Positions 26,653 through 35,448 of a stretch of 64,000 bases of DNA are shown here, in pieces. Each line of letters opens with the position of its first letter. The stretch's first letter is position 1. A program made the translations under genes and the position numbers. Under the pieces are notes generated by a model. It did no database searches. It was given only the letters and a program-made list of their open reading frames with translations, and was not told the origin of the DNA. Source of the DNA: Cohnella pontilimi (lineage in GTDB: Bacteria > Bacillota > Bacilli > Paenibacillales > Paenibacillaceae). Location: NCBI RefSeq assembly GCF_005049045.1, contig NZ_SUPK01000006.1, positions 310,001 through 374,000 of the forward strand. Reading direction: 5' to 3'.

Positions 26653-26853
26653 TTACAGTTTTACAACATTCTCAGCTTGCGGTCCACGGTTTCCTTGAGC
26701 CACATTGAACTGAACACGTTGACCCTCATCAAGCGATTTAAAACCGTCGCCTTGAATAGCCGAGAAATGCACAAAAACGTCATTTCCGCCTTCTACTTCA
26801 ATAAAACCAAAGCCTTTGTCCGCGTTAAACCATTTTACTGTTCCTGTTTGCAT
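26653..26853 (-). CDS. CspA-family cold-shock protein
   Basis: A 66-residue cold-shock-domain protein with both RNA-binding motifs, KGFGFIEV (RNP1) and VFVHFSAI (RNP2), beginning [14 protein letters not shown] and ending NVVKL. It acts as an RNA chaperone in the cytoplasm. The start is supported by AGGAGG. It has a long leader of about 150-190 bases with a large hairpin (26908-26958), typical of csp genes whose translation responds to temperature. Confidence 0.95.
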   Translation of the reverse strand: MQTGTVKWFNADKGFGFIEVEGGNDVFVHFSAIQGDGFKSLDEGQRVQFNVAQGNRGPQAENVVKL

Positions 26854-26907
26854 AATCGATATGCCTCCTAAAATTGATTAACATGTTTTTTCTGTATAAA
26901 CAAAAAT

Positions 26908-26958
26908 CACACATTGAAAAAGGAACCATCGCACAATGTGAACCCTTTTCAATATGTG
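26908..26958 (-). promoter_or_regulatory. Long hairpin in the csp upstream region
   Basis: Two 19-base arms (26908-26926 and 26940-26958) pair over about 17 positions including G-U pairs, with a 13-base loop. It is placed about 55-105 bases upstream of the csp start. It may be part of a cold-responsive mRNA leader or an operator. Confidence 0.5.
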
Positions 26959-27053
26959 AATTTCAGGTTTTATGTGTTTAGAAATGTATCATATCATAAG
27001 AAAATGCACAACGCAAATGTTTATGGTATCATAAAGGACAAAATGATTTAGGA

Positions 27054-27374
27054 GTGGTAGGTCTGAAGAAAAGAAACAAACCGATTTCATTTGATGAACT
27101 GCTGAAAGAATTGCAAGGCATGAGAACAAATGAAGATGCTCAAGAACATGTCTCCTTGGAAATGTTATTTAATGAAAGTTTCATGAAGCGTTACTCTTCC
27201 TTCAATACTTTCAAGGAGTTTCTCGAGAAGGGAAACTTTCAAGCAACAAGTCATGAAGACATAAGCAACATCCCCGACGAACTTTTGGATCGGCATGTTG
27301 CTAGGGAGACCAACTTTACAAATTGGAAATCGATGCTTGATCAAGCGAATGCGGAATATGCAGCTAGGCAATAG
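27054..27374 (+). CDS. Small hypothetical protein
   Basis: A protein of about 106 residues, charged and helical (ISFDELLKELQGM, TNWKSMLDQANAEYAARQ), without cysteines, signal peptide or known motif. The start is uncertain: a GTG at 27054 overlaps the TAGGAG ribosome site, so translation may begin a few codons later. It is followed by a terminator and divergent from the csp region. I do not recognise the family. Confidence 0.6.
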   Translation: MVGLKKRNKPISFDELLKELQGMRTNEDAQEHVSLEMLFNESFMKRYSSFNTFKEFLEKGNFQATSHEDISNIPDELLDRHVARETNFTNWKSMLDQANAEYAARQ

Positions 27375-27392
27375 GTATAGAACGATAAACAA

Positions 27393-27432
27393 CGACGATT
27401 GCTGCCCGGGTTGGGAGTGATCGTCTTTTTTG
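27393..27432 (+). terminator. Terminator of the 27054 gene
   Basis: An imperfect stem GACGATTGCTGCCC / GGGAGTGATCGTC followed by TTTTTT. Confidence 0.65.
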
Positions 27433-27525
27433 ATTAAAAGGTTAAACCATGAATAAAATAAGTCCGTTGCGTCTAGAGGAAATCAACTCAGGGCATAGAA
27501 GAATGACGAGGGAGGTGAATCTCAA

Positions 27526-27705
27526 ATGAACTCAGCCACAACACGTGCAATATGGTTGGAAATTAATCCGTCAAACAAGGAAACCACAATTGCGGACGCG
27601 ATCAATAATTGGTGTGCCTCGAATCCTAATGTTGAACTAGAAAGCATCGAGGTGTTCAAAGAACACGAAGTCAAGTACAAAGCATTGATCCTCTATCGCA
27701 TCTAG
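27526..27705 (+). CDS. 59-residue protein, Cse60-like
   Basis: ATG 27526 has GGGAGGTGA upstream and opens a 59-residue frame ending TAG 27705. The pattern (an N-terminal strand, an acidic helix ADAINNWC, then VELESIEVF and a closing strand YKALILYRI) resembles the small sporulation protein Cse60 in size and layout, though similarity is limited. A strong ribosome site and clean codon use make it a real gene more likely than not. A yhbH remnant follows within 20 bases. Confidence 0.6.
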   Translation: MNSATTRAIWLEINPSNKETTIADAINNWCASNPNVELESIEVFKEHEVKYKALILYRI

Positions 27706-27719
27706 GCAGCCTTTCTGGG

Positions 27720-27776
27720 CTTATCAGCGAGCATCCGCAATTTATGTACTACTTGATCAAGGAAAAGGCCGATTAA
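27720..27776 (+). pseudogene. yhbH internal-3' remnant, copy 5
   Basis: Bases 27726-27776 encode SEHPQFMYYLIKEKAD and stop, aligning with yhbH residues about 348-363 ([16 protein letters not shown]). The differences are mainly third-position or conservative, as in an orthologue. This piece covers a region just upstream of that in copies 2-4 and stops at a TAA where yhbH continues. Confidence 0.8.
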
Positions 27777-27852
27777 AAACTCACAGCGTTGATAATACGA
27801 TCTTTTCACTTTTAATTGGATATAATGTTGTCCGCAGACTAGAGGTGATCCC

Positions 27853-29475
27853 GTGCTCCAGCTGCTCATAGTGGAAGACGACGCCCGCTCGCGGGAAATG
27901 CTCGTCTCGATGATGGATTGGGAAGCGCTCGGCATCCGCGTTTGCGGTTCGGCGAAGAACGGCTTGGACGCGTTGGCGCTGCTGGAGAGAAATCCGGCCG
28001 ATCTGGTGCTGACCGATATCCGGATGCCGCTGATGGACGGCCTCCAACTCGTTGAGCAAATCCGGCTGCGGGAATACCCGGCCGCCTGCGTCATGCTCTC
28101 TGCATACAGGGACTTCGATTACGCCCAGCGCGCGATGAGGCTCGGTGTTTCGGATTTTCTCGTGAAGCCGTGCTCCCCCCTAGAAATTCGAGAAGTCATG
28201 GATAAGATCGCCCGGCGCATTATGGCGGAGAAGAAACGGACAGTTGCGATGAAAGGATTGGAGCCGCAATTTCTTACGAACATGCCCGTGGTGAAATCGC
28301 AGCTGCTTCGCCACTGGATGCATACGCCGGCCTTGGCGACGGAGAACCGTCCGGACATGATGGAGAATTTGAAAATGACCATCCTGCCCCGCTACATCGT
28401 CGTCATCGCGCTCCGCTTCACGAACCGAACCCTCGAAGAATTGAACTACAGTCGGCATGACATGGAGCTTCTGCGTATTGCCGCGGCCAACGTCACCCAG
28501 GAGACGCTGGAGAAAACGCTGGCCAGCCCGGTGGAATTGGTGACGGAACCGGATACGGTTGTGGTGATTCTGAACGGCGTCCCCGAATGGCTCGAGCCGA
28601 AACTCGTACCCGGGCTCAATGCTGCACGTGCCAATTTGATGAAATATCTTAAAATCACGATGACAGCGGGGATCAGTGATTACAAGCCGGATATCAACCA
28701 GTTGTCAGACGCATACGAACAAGCGCTGGAAGCGCTGGAGCTGCGGTTTTACAAGGGAGTCGGCCAGTCTTACTTCTACCGTGATGCGGTCCATCTGAAG
28801 GAAACGACCGGTCAGGACGTGCGGCAAGAAGCCGGGCTGTGGAAATGGGAGGAGTCGGCCTACGGACACATGAAAGCCGGGCTGTTCGCCGAAGCGCTGG
28901 GCGAAACGAAAAAGTGGCTGGCGTCCTTACCCGATTCGCTGCCCCGGACCCGAATCAACTTGCGGACAACCGCGTTTCTGAACCGACTGTTTCAGCTTGT
29001 CGGGGACCACGAGGAGCCGGATTTTCCGTACGACGGCGTCAGCCTGCAGGAGCAGGTGGCTAAGCTCGATACGCTGGAAGACCTGAAAGTGTTCGTCTAC
29101 CAGGTGATCCGCTCGCTGGTGGAAATACTGAACCCGCAGAAGAAGCCCAAGCGCCAAATACAGCAGGCGCTCGACGTTATTGCCGAGCAATATGCCTCTC
29201 CTTCATTAACGCTGGCGAGAGTCGCTAAAACTCTATTCGTGTCCAGCACAAGTTTGTCCACCCTGTTCAAGCGGGAGCTCGGCATCAATTTTCTGGAATA
29301 CGTTCACCAGTACCGGATTGAGAAGGCGAAAGCGCTCATGCAGTCGGGAGACCTCAAAATCAAGACGATCGCCAAAGAGGTCGGCTACTTCGACGAGGCG
29401 CATTTCACGAAAACATTCAAGAAGTGGACCGGTATGCTGCCGTCGCAATACCGCAAAAAGGTACAAATGCCGTAA
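27853..29475 (+). CDS. YesN-type response regulator (AraC output), orphan
   Basis: A 540-residue response regulator. The receiver domain spans residues 1-125 with the phospho-acceptor Asp near 54 in LVLTDIRMPLMDG and Lys in LVKPC. A long variable middle region follows, and a C-terminal AraC domain (about 440-535, ASPSLTLARVAKTLFVSSTS and IKTIAKEVGYFDEAHFTKTF). GTG start at 27853 behind AGAGGTGAT. The family normally pairs with a YesM-type kinase and controls carbohydrate transport. No kinase or transporter adjoins it; the convergent secreted protein is the nearest potential target. Confidence 0.9.
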   Translation: MLQLLIVEDDARSREMLVSMMDWEALGIRVCGSAKNGLDALALLERNPADLVLTDIRMPLMDGLQLVEQIRLREYPAACVMLSAYRDFDYAQRAMRLGVSDFLVKPCSPLEIREVMDKIARRIMAEKKRTVAMKGLEPQFLTNMPVVKSQLLRHWMHTPALATENRPDMMENLKMTILPRYIVVIALRFTNRTLEELNYSRHDMELLRIAAANVTQETLEKTLASPVELVTEPDTVVVILNGVPEWLEPKLVPGLNAARANLMKYLKITMTAGISDYKPDINQLSDAYEQALEALELRFYKGVGQSYFYRDAVHLKETTGQDVRQEAGLWKWEESAYGHMKAGLFAEALGETKKWLASLPDSLPRTRINLRTTAFLNRLFQLVGDHEEPDFPYDGVSLQEQVAKLDTLEDLKVFVYQVIRSLVEILNPQKKPKRQIQQALDVIAEQYASPSLTLARVAKTLFVSSTSLSTLFKRELGINFLEYVHQYRIEKAKALMQSGDLKIKTIAKEVGYFDEAHFTKTFKKWTGMLPSQYRKKVQMP

Positions 29476-29483
29476 CTGCAAAA

Positions 29484-29523
29484 AAAACGACTATCCCCAG
29501 GATGAGAGCGGATAGTCGTTTTT
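29484..29523. terminator. Bidirectional terminator
   Basis: AAACGACTATCC, a 13-base loop, GGATAGTCGTTTTT between convergent genes, with A-run and T-run on either side. Confidence 0.85.
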
Positions 29524-29537
29524 CATGATGATTCGTA

Positions 29538-32500
29538 TCAATCCTTGCCCTGCTGTCCGTTGAGCACGATCTTGATCTCGCCCTTGACGCCGGATCCGTC
29601 GGCAGTGGTGGCCGTAATCTTCACCGCCCCGTTCTTCAATGCCCGCAGCAAGCCTGTGGAGCTGATCTCCGCCTTATCGGTCGGCGAGCCGTCGGGATCG
29701 GTGACCGACCAGATCACCGTGAGATTCCGGGCATCGGCCGGCAAAATTTCCGCATACAACTGCAGGGTGCCGCCTTTTGTCCTGATTTTGTCCGCTCCAC
29801 CTTCGGCGATTATCTTGATCGATGAGACCGGTTTATTTTGCCCGCTAATCGAGATCAGCACGCTTCCGGAGACACCGGAACCGTCATTCGCAGTCGCCAC
29901 GACTTTGACTTGTCCGTCGTTCAAGGCGGCTAGCAAACCGTCGGCACTGATCGTCGCGTTGTCGGTCGGCGAACCGTCGGCGTTCGTTACCGACCACGTT
30001 ACCGTCTTATCGTCCGCGTCGGCCGGCAGCACTTCCGCCATCATCTGCAGGGTGCCGCCTTTCGATGTGATCGCCGTTGCGCCGTTCGCGCCGGATACTT
30101 TGATACCGACGACGGGTTGTTGACCGCTTATCGTGATCGTTGCCGATCCTGTTATACCGGAGCCGTCATTGGCGGTGGCCACGACTTTGACTGAACCGCT
30201 CTTCACGGCTGCCAGAAGACCGTTCGCGGTAATCGTCGCCTTGTCGGTCGGTGAGCCGTCGGCATTATATACGGCCCATGTCAGCGTTACATCATCCGCA
30301 TAGGCCGGCGTTACAATGGCGTTCATCTGGAGCGTGCCGCCTTTGGTGGTGATCGAATTCGCGCCGTTCGCTCCGCTTACTTCGATGTTGGATACTTGAA
30401 CGGGAGTGGAACCGTCCTTGTAAACGTAAAGTTCGTAAATCGACCACCAGCTCGAATTCGTTCCCGTCTGTTCGATTTTGATATATCGGGCGGTCTGGTT
30501 CGCAAAGTCCGACACAATGAACGGACCGGTTGCCGTTTCGGTGACGATGAGTTCACCCCAGCTCTGACCATCGTTCGAGACGTAAATTTTGTAGCTCCGG
30601 GCATAGTCGTTGTTGCTGCCGGTTGAATCCATCACGATTTTGTTGAAGATTTGCACTTTCTGCATGTCAATGGTGATCGATTGTCCCGGCACCATGCTCG
30701 TGCCCGAGCTCCACCGTGTGGACATACTGCCGTCAAACAATACGGATGTATTGTTTGTATTCGGATTTGTGACGGCTGTCCAGCCGTTCCGGTCTAACGA
30801 TTTCTCCGTATCGGTATAAACCCCGAATTCGCTGACCGCCCACCAAGCCGAAGCCCTTCCCGTTTGTACCACTTTAATATATCGGGCCGTCTGCGGATTG
30901 GCCAAATCTACTGTGATGACGGAACTGGTGCCTGCCCCGCTGGCAATCGGATTGCCCCAATCCGTTCCATCGTTCGAAACATACACTTCGTAGCCGCGGG
31001 CATAATCATTGTCGCCTTGATTCAGTCTCAAGACCACTCTGGAGAACCGCTTGGCACTCTTCATGTCCACCGTGAAATATTGGCCTGGAACCATGGGCTT
31101 ACCCGTCGTCCACTTGGTCGACATGTTGCCGTCCAGCATATTGCCGGGATTGCTGCCGTCCGAAGCCGACGCCGTCCAGCCGATCTGGTTGTAGGATATA
31201 TACTCTTTCAGTGTTGTGGCAGCCGCCGGATCGCTCTGCGCCGACTGATTGCCGGCAGAATCTCTCGCCGCAACCGTGTAGCTGTAAGTCGTATTGGCTT
31301 TCAGCCCCGTATCGCTGTACGAAGTGACAAACGTTGATCCAACCTTCGTTCCGTTACGGTAAATATCGTAGCTTTCCACACCCACGTTGTCATTCGACGC
31401 CGTCCAGGATAGATCGACCCGTTTGTCCGAAACCGCGATTGCCTGAAGTCCCCCAGGGACGCTCGGCGCCTGCGTGTCTCCTCCGACATATTCCGAAATC
31501 GTTTGCCGCATAGCGTCAGAAGGCGAATTGGCATAAACCCTGCCACCTGCGCCATTGATGACATGTGTGATTTCGCTCCCATCCTTGCCGCTGAGCCAGA
31601 TCGTGGTGGCATGGTGAATTTTCACACCCGACACGTTCGGAACTTCAATGGCGCTCTCCAATTTGACCGGCGCGTCCCTGAAGAATGAATAGACTCCGAG
31701 CCCCCACGCTTCGTGTGACGTGACGCTGTCCGCCACTTTATAGGAGGCGTATCCGTTTACGGTTCCATTATGGCTCATCCAGACGCCTTGGGAAGGCGGA
31801 TCATACGGGATCTCGGATTGATAGAAATATAACCGCCCGCCGTTGCCGTTCCATACCGTTTGATATTCCTCGTGATGCTCATTAAACAAGCCGTAAATGG
31901 TGGCGTCGTCCCCGTCCACGACGAGCCCGTTTTTACTGACGTTGGTATTCCAGCTTGCCCCGGCTCCGTGGTCCGCGCGCCAAATCCAGAAATGGTCGCC
32001 GATCACGTTTTTGCTGTTAATTTGCAACCCGACATCCGCCGTTCCTGCGACCATTCCGCCGACCCCAAAGAACAGGTCGGACAGTAGAATCGGATTGCCT
32101 GTATGGTCTTTCGAGCTTCCTGCCGTTCCGACTTCCAGCAGCGTGGAAGATTTCTGCTGCCCGGCCAGAAAGAGCAGTGAAGAGATGTTTACGCCGTCTA
32201 CATCCGCCACCGTCATGGCCGGTTTGCCCTGCTCCGGTACGAGCGACGCATAACCGAGGCCCATCACGACTGTATCCGGTTTAGTCACGCGGATGGTATC
32301 GTCCAAGTGGTAGTAGCCCGGCGTAAAAATCACATTTTTGCCTTGACCCAATGCCGCATTAATGTCTGCCGCACTGGAAACGTCCGGCTTCGCTACATAA
32401 AACGTACTGATCGGCAAGGACGTCCCCGGCGTAGAGCCGCCTGCCCAGCTTACGTTCTTCTTGTCCGTTTGAAGCGAAGGAACAAAAACCTCAAAGTCGC

Positions 32501-33287
32501 CGCTGCCGTTGACATAGAGATAAGGCTTTTCCTTAATCACGGGGGTCTTGTCCACTACGGTGTACGGTTCTTTCGGGAAGGTTCCGGCAGGCGGGTTGGC
32601 ATCGCCGACAAACACCATATTCCAAACACCGTTCGTCCATTGCCCGTATTGATTGTTCCGGGACAAAAACTGCTGCTGCGAAGCGGGAGTGATTTTGCCG
32701 TCGACCACCGAATCGGCTATATAACCGCCGCTCGCCCAGCCTGCGTTCCAGTTGGCATCAAAATCGAACAAGAGCAGGTTTCCTTTAATATGCACGCGCC
32801 GCATCGGGGCCGCCTGAGAAACCGCCCACTGCGCATCCTTCGGCACTGCGGGAGTTTTGGTCAGATCCAGCGGATTCACGGCTAAATTTTCGACCGAGCG
32901 CCAAAAATTCCTCGTCGCATTGCCATTGTCCCATTTGGCATCCGCATTGACGCCGCCGTTAATCGTAACGTCATCGGGGTTCCTGCCTAATCCGGCTACT
33001 TGGGTGTAAAAACCTACTCTTACGTTTGCGTTGTAGGTTCCCGGTTTGAACAACAGCGCATAACGGCCGCTGCCGAATTCACTTTTCTCCTGAGCCGCGA
33101 AGATAGTATCGGCCGCATTCTGAATATCCGACGCCGGCATGGAAGGATCGAACACATATACATTCGGTCCGAAAATGCTGCTGTTCGCGTCAGTAATCGG
33201 TGCCGCGTGGGAAACGTCCGGTTGAATCGAAAACAAACTCAACGTAAGGGCAATCAGTGATGTGATCGTTACGAATTTTTTCACCAT
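29538..33287 (-). CDS. Secreted beta-helix protein with FN3, two F5/8 and three Ig-like domains
   Basis: A 1249-residue exported protein. A signal peptide (residues 1-29, cleavage near SHAA) precedes a parallel beta-helix domain of about 570 residues, resembling GH55/pectate-lyase-like folds ([10 protein letters not shown]-type rungs, [12 protein letters not shown]). FN3 (about 605-695), two discoidin F5/8C domains (about 696-830 and 830-965) and three bacterial Ig-like repeats of about 93 residues complete it. It is probably a polysaccharide-binding or degrading enzyme; no catalytic residues can be named. No LPXTG or S-layer anchor is seen. ATG 33287 follows GGAGG. Confidence 0.85.
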   Translation of the reverse strand: MVKKFVTITSLIALTLSLFSIQPDVSHAAPITDANSSIFGPNVYVFDPSMPASDIQNAADTIFAAQEKSEFGSGRYALLFKPGTYNANVRVGFYTQVAGLGRNPDDVTINGGVNADAKWDNGNATRNFWRSVENLAVNPLDLTKTPAVPKDAQWAVSQAAPMRRVHIKGNLLLFDFDANWNAGWASGGYIADSVVDGKITPASQQQFLSRNNQYGQWTNGVWNMVFVGDANPPAGTFPKEPYTVVDKTPVIKEKPYLYVNGSGDFEVFVPSLQTDKKNVSWAGGSTPGTSLPISTFYVAKPDVSSAADINAALGQGKNVIFTPGYYHLDDTIRVTKPDTVVMGLGYASLVPEQGKPAMTVADVDGVNISSLLFLAGQQKSSTLLEVGTAGSSKDHTGNPILLSDLFFGVGGMVAGTADVGLQINSKNVIGDHFWIWRADHGAGASWNTNVSKNGLVVDGDDATIYGLFNEHHEEYQTVWNGNGGRLYFYQSEIPYDPPSQGVWMSHNGTVNGYASYKVADSVTSHEAWGLGVYSFFRDAPVKLESAIEVPNVSGVKIHHATTIWLSGKDGSEITHVINGAGGRVYANSPSDAMRQTISEYVGGDTQAPSVPGGLQAIAVSDKRVDLSWTASNDNVGVESYDIYRNGTKVGSTFVTSYSDTGLKANTTYSYTVAARDSAGNQSAQSDPAAATTLKEYISYNQIGWTASASDGSNPGNMLDGNMSTKWTTGKPMVPGQYFTVDMKSAKRFSRVVLRLNQGDNDYARGYEVYVSNDGTDWGNPIASGAGTSSVITVDLANPQTARYIKVVQTGRASAWWAVSEFGVYTDTEKSLDRNGWTAVTNPNTNNTSVLFDGSMSTRWSSGTSMVPGQSITIDMQKVQIFNKIVMDSTGSNNDYARSYKIYVSNDGQSWGELIVTETATGPFIVSDFANQTARYIKIEQTGTNSSWWSIYELYVYKDGSTPVQVSNIEVSGANGANSITTKGGTLQMNAIVTPAYADDVTLTWAVYNADGSPTDKATITANGLLAAVKSGSVKVVATANDGSGITGSATITISGQQPVVGIKVSGANGATAITSKGGTLQMMAEVLPADADDKTVTWSVTNADGSPTDNATISADGLLAALNDGQVKVVATANDGSGVSGSVLISISGQNKPVSSIKIIAEGGADKIRTKGGTLQLYAEILPADARNLTVIWSVTDPDGSPTDKAEISSTGLLRALKNGAVKITATTADGSGVKGEIKIVLNGQQGKD
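29560..30400 (-). repeat. Triplicated Ig-like coding repeat
   Basis: Three tandem units of about 280 bases, each encoding a start like VSGANGA, then KGGTLQM, W(A/S)V, DGSPTDKA and a closing DGSG. Units 1 and 2 are most alike, indicating recent duplication. Confidence 0.8.
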
Positions 33288-33575
33288 ACCTCCGCCTCCA
33301 GTAAAGTTGTTAGATTTTCTATTCTTATTATAGATAGAAGCCTGGGGCTGTTTGAGCTGTGCTTTTTAGCATCCTATTGTACGAATCTACATTTCTAAAC
33401 TTATGGAAAGATTGAGAGGGAAATATTTTTACTTGAGGAAAGCCAAGCTTGTAGAATGATCTTTTTTATTGTACAAAGCGGAGTGATCGCCGCCTGTGGA
33501 ACGTTCTCGTGTTTCAGCCCGCTTCATGCTATGATTTCTTCTTGTCAGGTCTATTTGTAGAGAGGAATCGCAACC

Positions 33576-33986
33576 ATGGCACTATGGGGAACCATCGTTA
33601 ACGCAGTCGCTATTATAGCAGGCAGTATTTTGGGGAGAATTTTTCCGAGTATTCCCGATCGGATTCACAAGACGGTCATGCAAGGATTGGGAATGGCGAT
33701 CGTCATTCTCGGGATCACGATGGCCATCAAGACCGAAAATTTCCTGATTCTCATTATCAGTTTGGTGCTGGGAGGCGTCTCGGGCGAGCTGCTGAAGGTA
33801 GAATATCGACTGCAGCAGTTCGGAGGCTGGCTCGAGCAAAGGGTTGGCGGGGCCGGCAAAGAGAGCGGTACACGTAACATTGCGGAGGGCTTCGTGACGG
33901 CGACGCTTGTGTATTGTGTCGGGGCAATGGCCATCCTCGGTTCGCTGGAGAGCGGCGCGAACCTGGGCGGGTTATTTTCGTTTTAG
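33576..33986 (+). CDS. DUF554 membrane protein, apparently C-terminally truncated
   Basis: 136 residues match the N-terminal part of DUF554 proteins (YdfK/YqgA-like): MALWGTIVNAVAIIAGSILG, RIHKTVMQGLGMAI and FVTATLVYCVGAMAILGSLESG. Family members are usually about 230 residues. Here the sequence leaves the family consensus after LESG, reads ANLGGLFSF and stops. A terminator follows at once, so the second half is missing rather than frameshifted nearby. It may be a pseudogene or a short functional version. Confidence 0.7.
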   Translation: MALWGTIVNAVAIIAGSILGRIFPSIPDRIHKTVMQGLGMAIVILGITMAIKTENFLILIISLVLGGVSGELLKVEYRLQQFGGWLEQRVGGAGKESGTRNIAEGFVTATLVYCVGAMAILGSLESGANLGGLFSF

Positions 33987-33995
33987 AAGAAAACC

Positions 33996-34038
33996 AAAAG
34001 GCGACCTGCCGCGTTCCCGCGAATAGATCGCCTTTTTT
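33996..34038. terminator. Bidirectional terminator
   Basis: AAAAGGCGA and TCGCCTTTTTT flank a small inner hairpin, between the convergent DUF554 and aminotransferase genes. Confidence 0.8.
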
Positions 34039-34052
34039 GTTTCGTTTGCATT

Positions 34053-35405
34053 CTACTGGCTTTTCATAACATCCTTGAACGTCTGAATGATAAAATCCAA
34101 ATCTTCGTCCGTGGACGAAAGCGGCGGGGAGAAGGTGAGCACGTTGTTGAATCCGGCTACCGTGTCGCCGTTCTTGCCGATGATAAGTCCGCGTTCCTTG
34201 CAGGCGGCGATGATTTTGCCGACTTGGGCGACCGGAAGCGGCTGCTTCGTTTGTTGGTCTTCCACCAGCTCGACGCCCATCAGGAAGCCGAATGACCGGA
34301 TATCGCCAACCAGCGGATGATCGATCAATTCTCCCATTTCCCTCGCCATTCGTTCACCGAGCACCTTGGCACGCTCTACAAGGTTTTCTCGTTCGACGAT
34401 CTCCAGGTTCTTCAGCGCCAAGGCGCACGAGGCCGGCGTTCCTCCGAACGTATTCACGTGACGGAAATGACTATAATCGGCTTTCTCTTTAAAAACTTCG
34501 AAGATTTCTTTGCGGACCGCCGTGGCGGAAAGCGGCAAATACCCGCTGGTCATCCCTTTGGCCATCGTGACGATATCGGGTTTGATCCCGAAGTTGAGAT
34601 GGCCGAATTTTTGTCCGGAACGCCCGAATCCACAGATCACCTCATCGATAATAAGCAGTACGTTATGCTTGCTGCATATTCTACGCACTTCTTCCAAGTA
34701 CACAGGATGCGGAACGATGACTCCGCCGCCCGTGATGACCGGCTCCATAATGACCCCGGCGATCGTTTCCCGGCCTTCCCAAATGATCGTCTGTTCGATG
34801 GCTCTCGCGCATTGCAGGTTGAACTCTTCCTCCGTCATCCCTTCGGGACGGCGGTAGCTGTCCGGCGGTGCGACGTGCAGGAACCCTCCGCTCAGCGGTT
34901 CATACTTATATTTCCGCTGCGCCTGTCCGGTTGCCGCCAGCGCGCCCATGGAGCTTCCGTGATAAGCCCGATATCGTGAGATGAATTTATAGCGGCTGTG
35001 TTCCCCGTTCTGCTGGTGATATTGTCGGGCGATTTTGAAGGCGACCTCATTGGCATCCGAACCGCTGTTCGAAAAGAAGATGACGTACTCTCCGCCCAGC
35101 CACTCATTCAACTTCTCTGCGAGACGGATGGCGGGAACGTGACTTTGCGTCAAGGGGTAGTAGGGCATCGTCACCAATTGATCATAGGCCGCTTTGGCGA
35201 GCTCTTCTCTTCCGTAGCCCACATTGACGCACCAAAGGCCCGACATCGCGTCGAGATATTTTTTTCCGTTCAAATCGGTGATCCATGAGCCTTTGCCTTC
35301 GACGACGACCATCGGAGGCGCCTGATCCTTATACGGCGAGAACGCATGCCACAAAAACTGCCGGTCTTTGGACACAAGATCCATCGTTCCGTGGTTCAAC
35401 GACAT
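34053..35405 (-). CDS. Class III aminotransferase, probable beta-alanine/omega-amino acid transaminase
   Basis: A 450-residue PLP-dependent class III transaminase. Motifs are the PLP-phosphate region FFSNSGSDANEVA, the Asp of LLIIDEVICGFGRSG and Schiff-base Lys in TMAKGMTSGY. The N-terminus LWHAFSPYKDQAPPMVV resembles taurine- and beta-alanine-pyruvate transaminases. Directly behind mmsA, it fits conversion of beta-alanine to malonate semialdehyde, which MmsA would turn into acetyl-CoA (inference). Last gene of the long operon. ATG 35405 with AAAGGGG. Confidence 0.88.
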   Translation of the reverse strand: MSLNHGTMDLVSKDRQFLWHAFSPYKDQAPPMVVVEGKGSWITDLNGKKYLDAMSGLWCVNVGYGREELAKAAYDQLVTMPYYPLTQSHVPAIRLAEKLNEWLGGEYVIFFSNSGSDANEVAFKIARQYHQQNGEHSRYKFISRYRAYHGSSMGALAATGQAQRKYKYEPLSGGFLHVAPPDSYRRPEGMTEEEFNLQCARAIEQTIIWEGRETIAGVIMEPVITGGGVIVPHPVYLEEVRRICSKHNVLLIIDEVICGFGRSGQKFGHLNFGIKPDIVTMAKGMTSGYLPLSATAVRKEIFEVFKEKADYSHFRHVNTFGGTPASCALALKNLEIVERENLVERAKVLGERMAREMGELIDHPLVGDIRSFGFLMGVELVEDQQTKQPLPVAQVGKIIAACKERGLIIGKNGDTVAGFNNVLTFSPPLSSTDEDLDFIIQTFKDVMKSQ

Positions 35406-35448
35406 GTTCTTCAGCCCCTTTCTTCGCGGAGAATGGCTTCACTTCCCG

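Noticed and set aside
1893-27776. Att sites of a prophage or ICE at yhbH
   Set aside because: The repeated tails suggest insertions, but no integrase, excisionase or conjugation gene is visible, so a classical element is not called.
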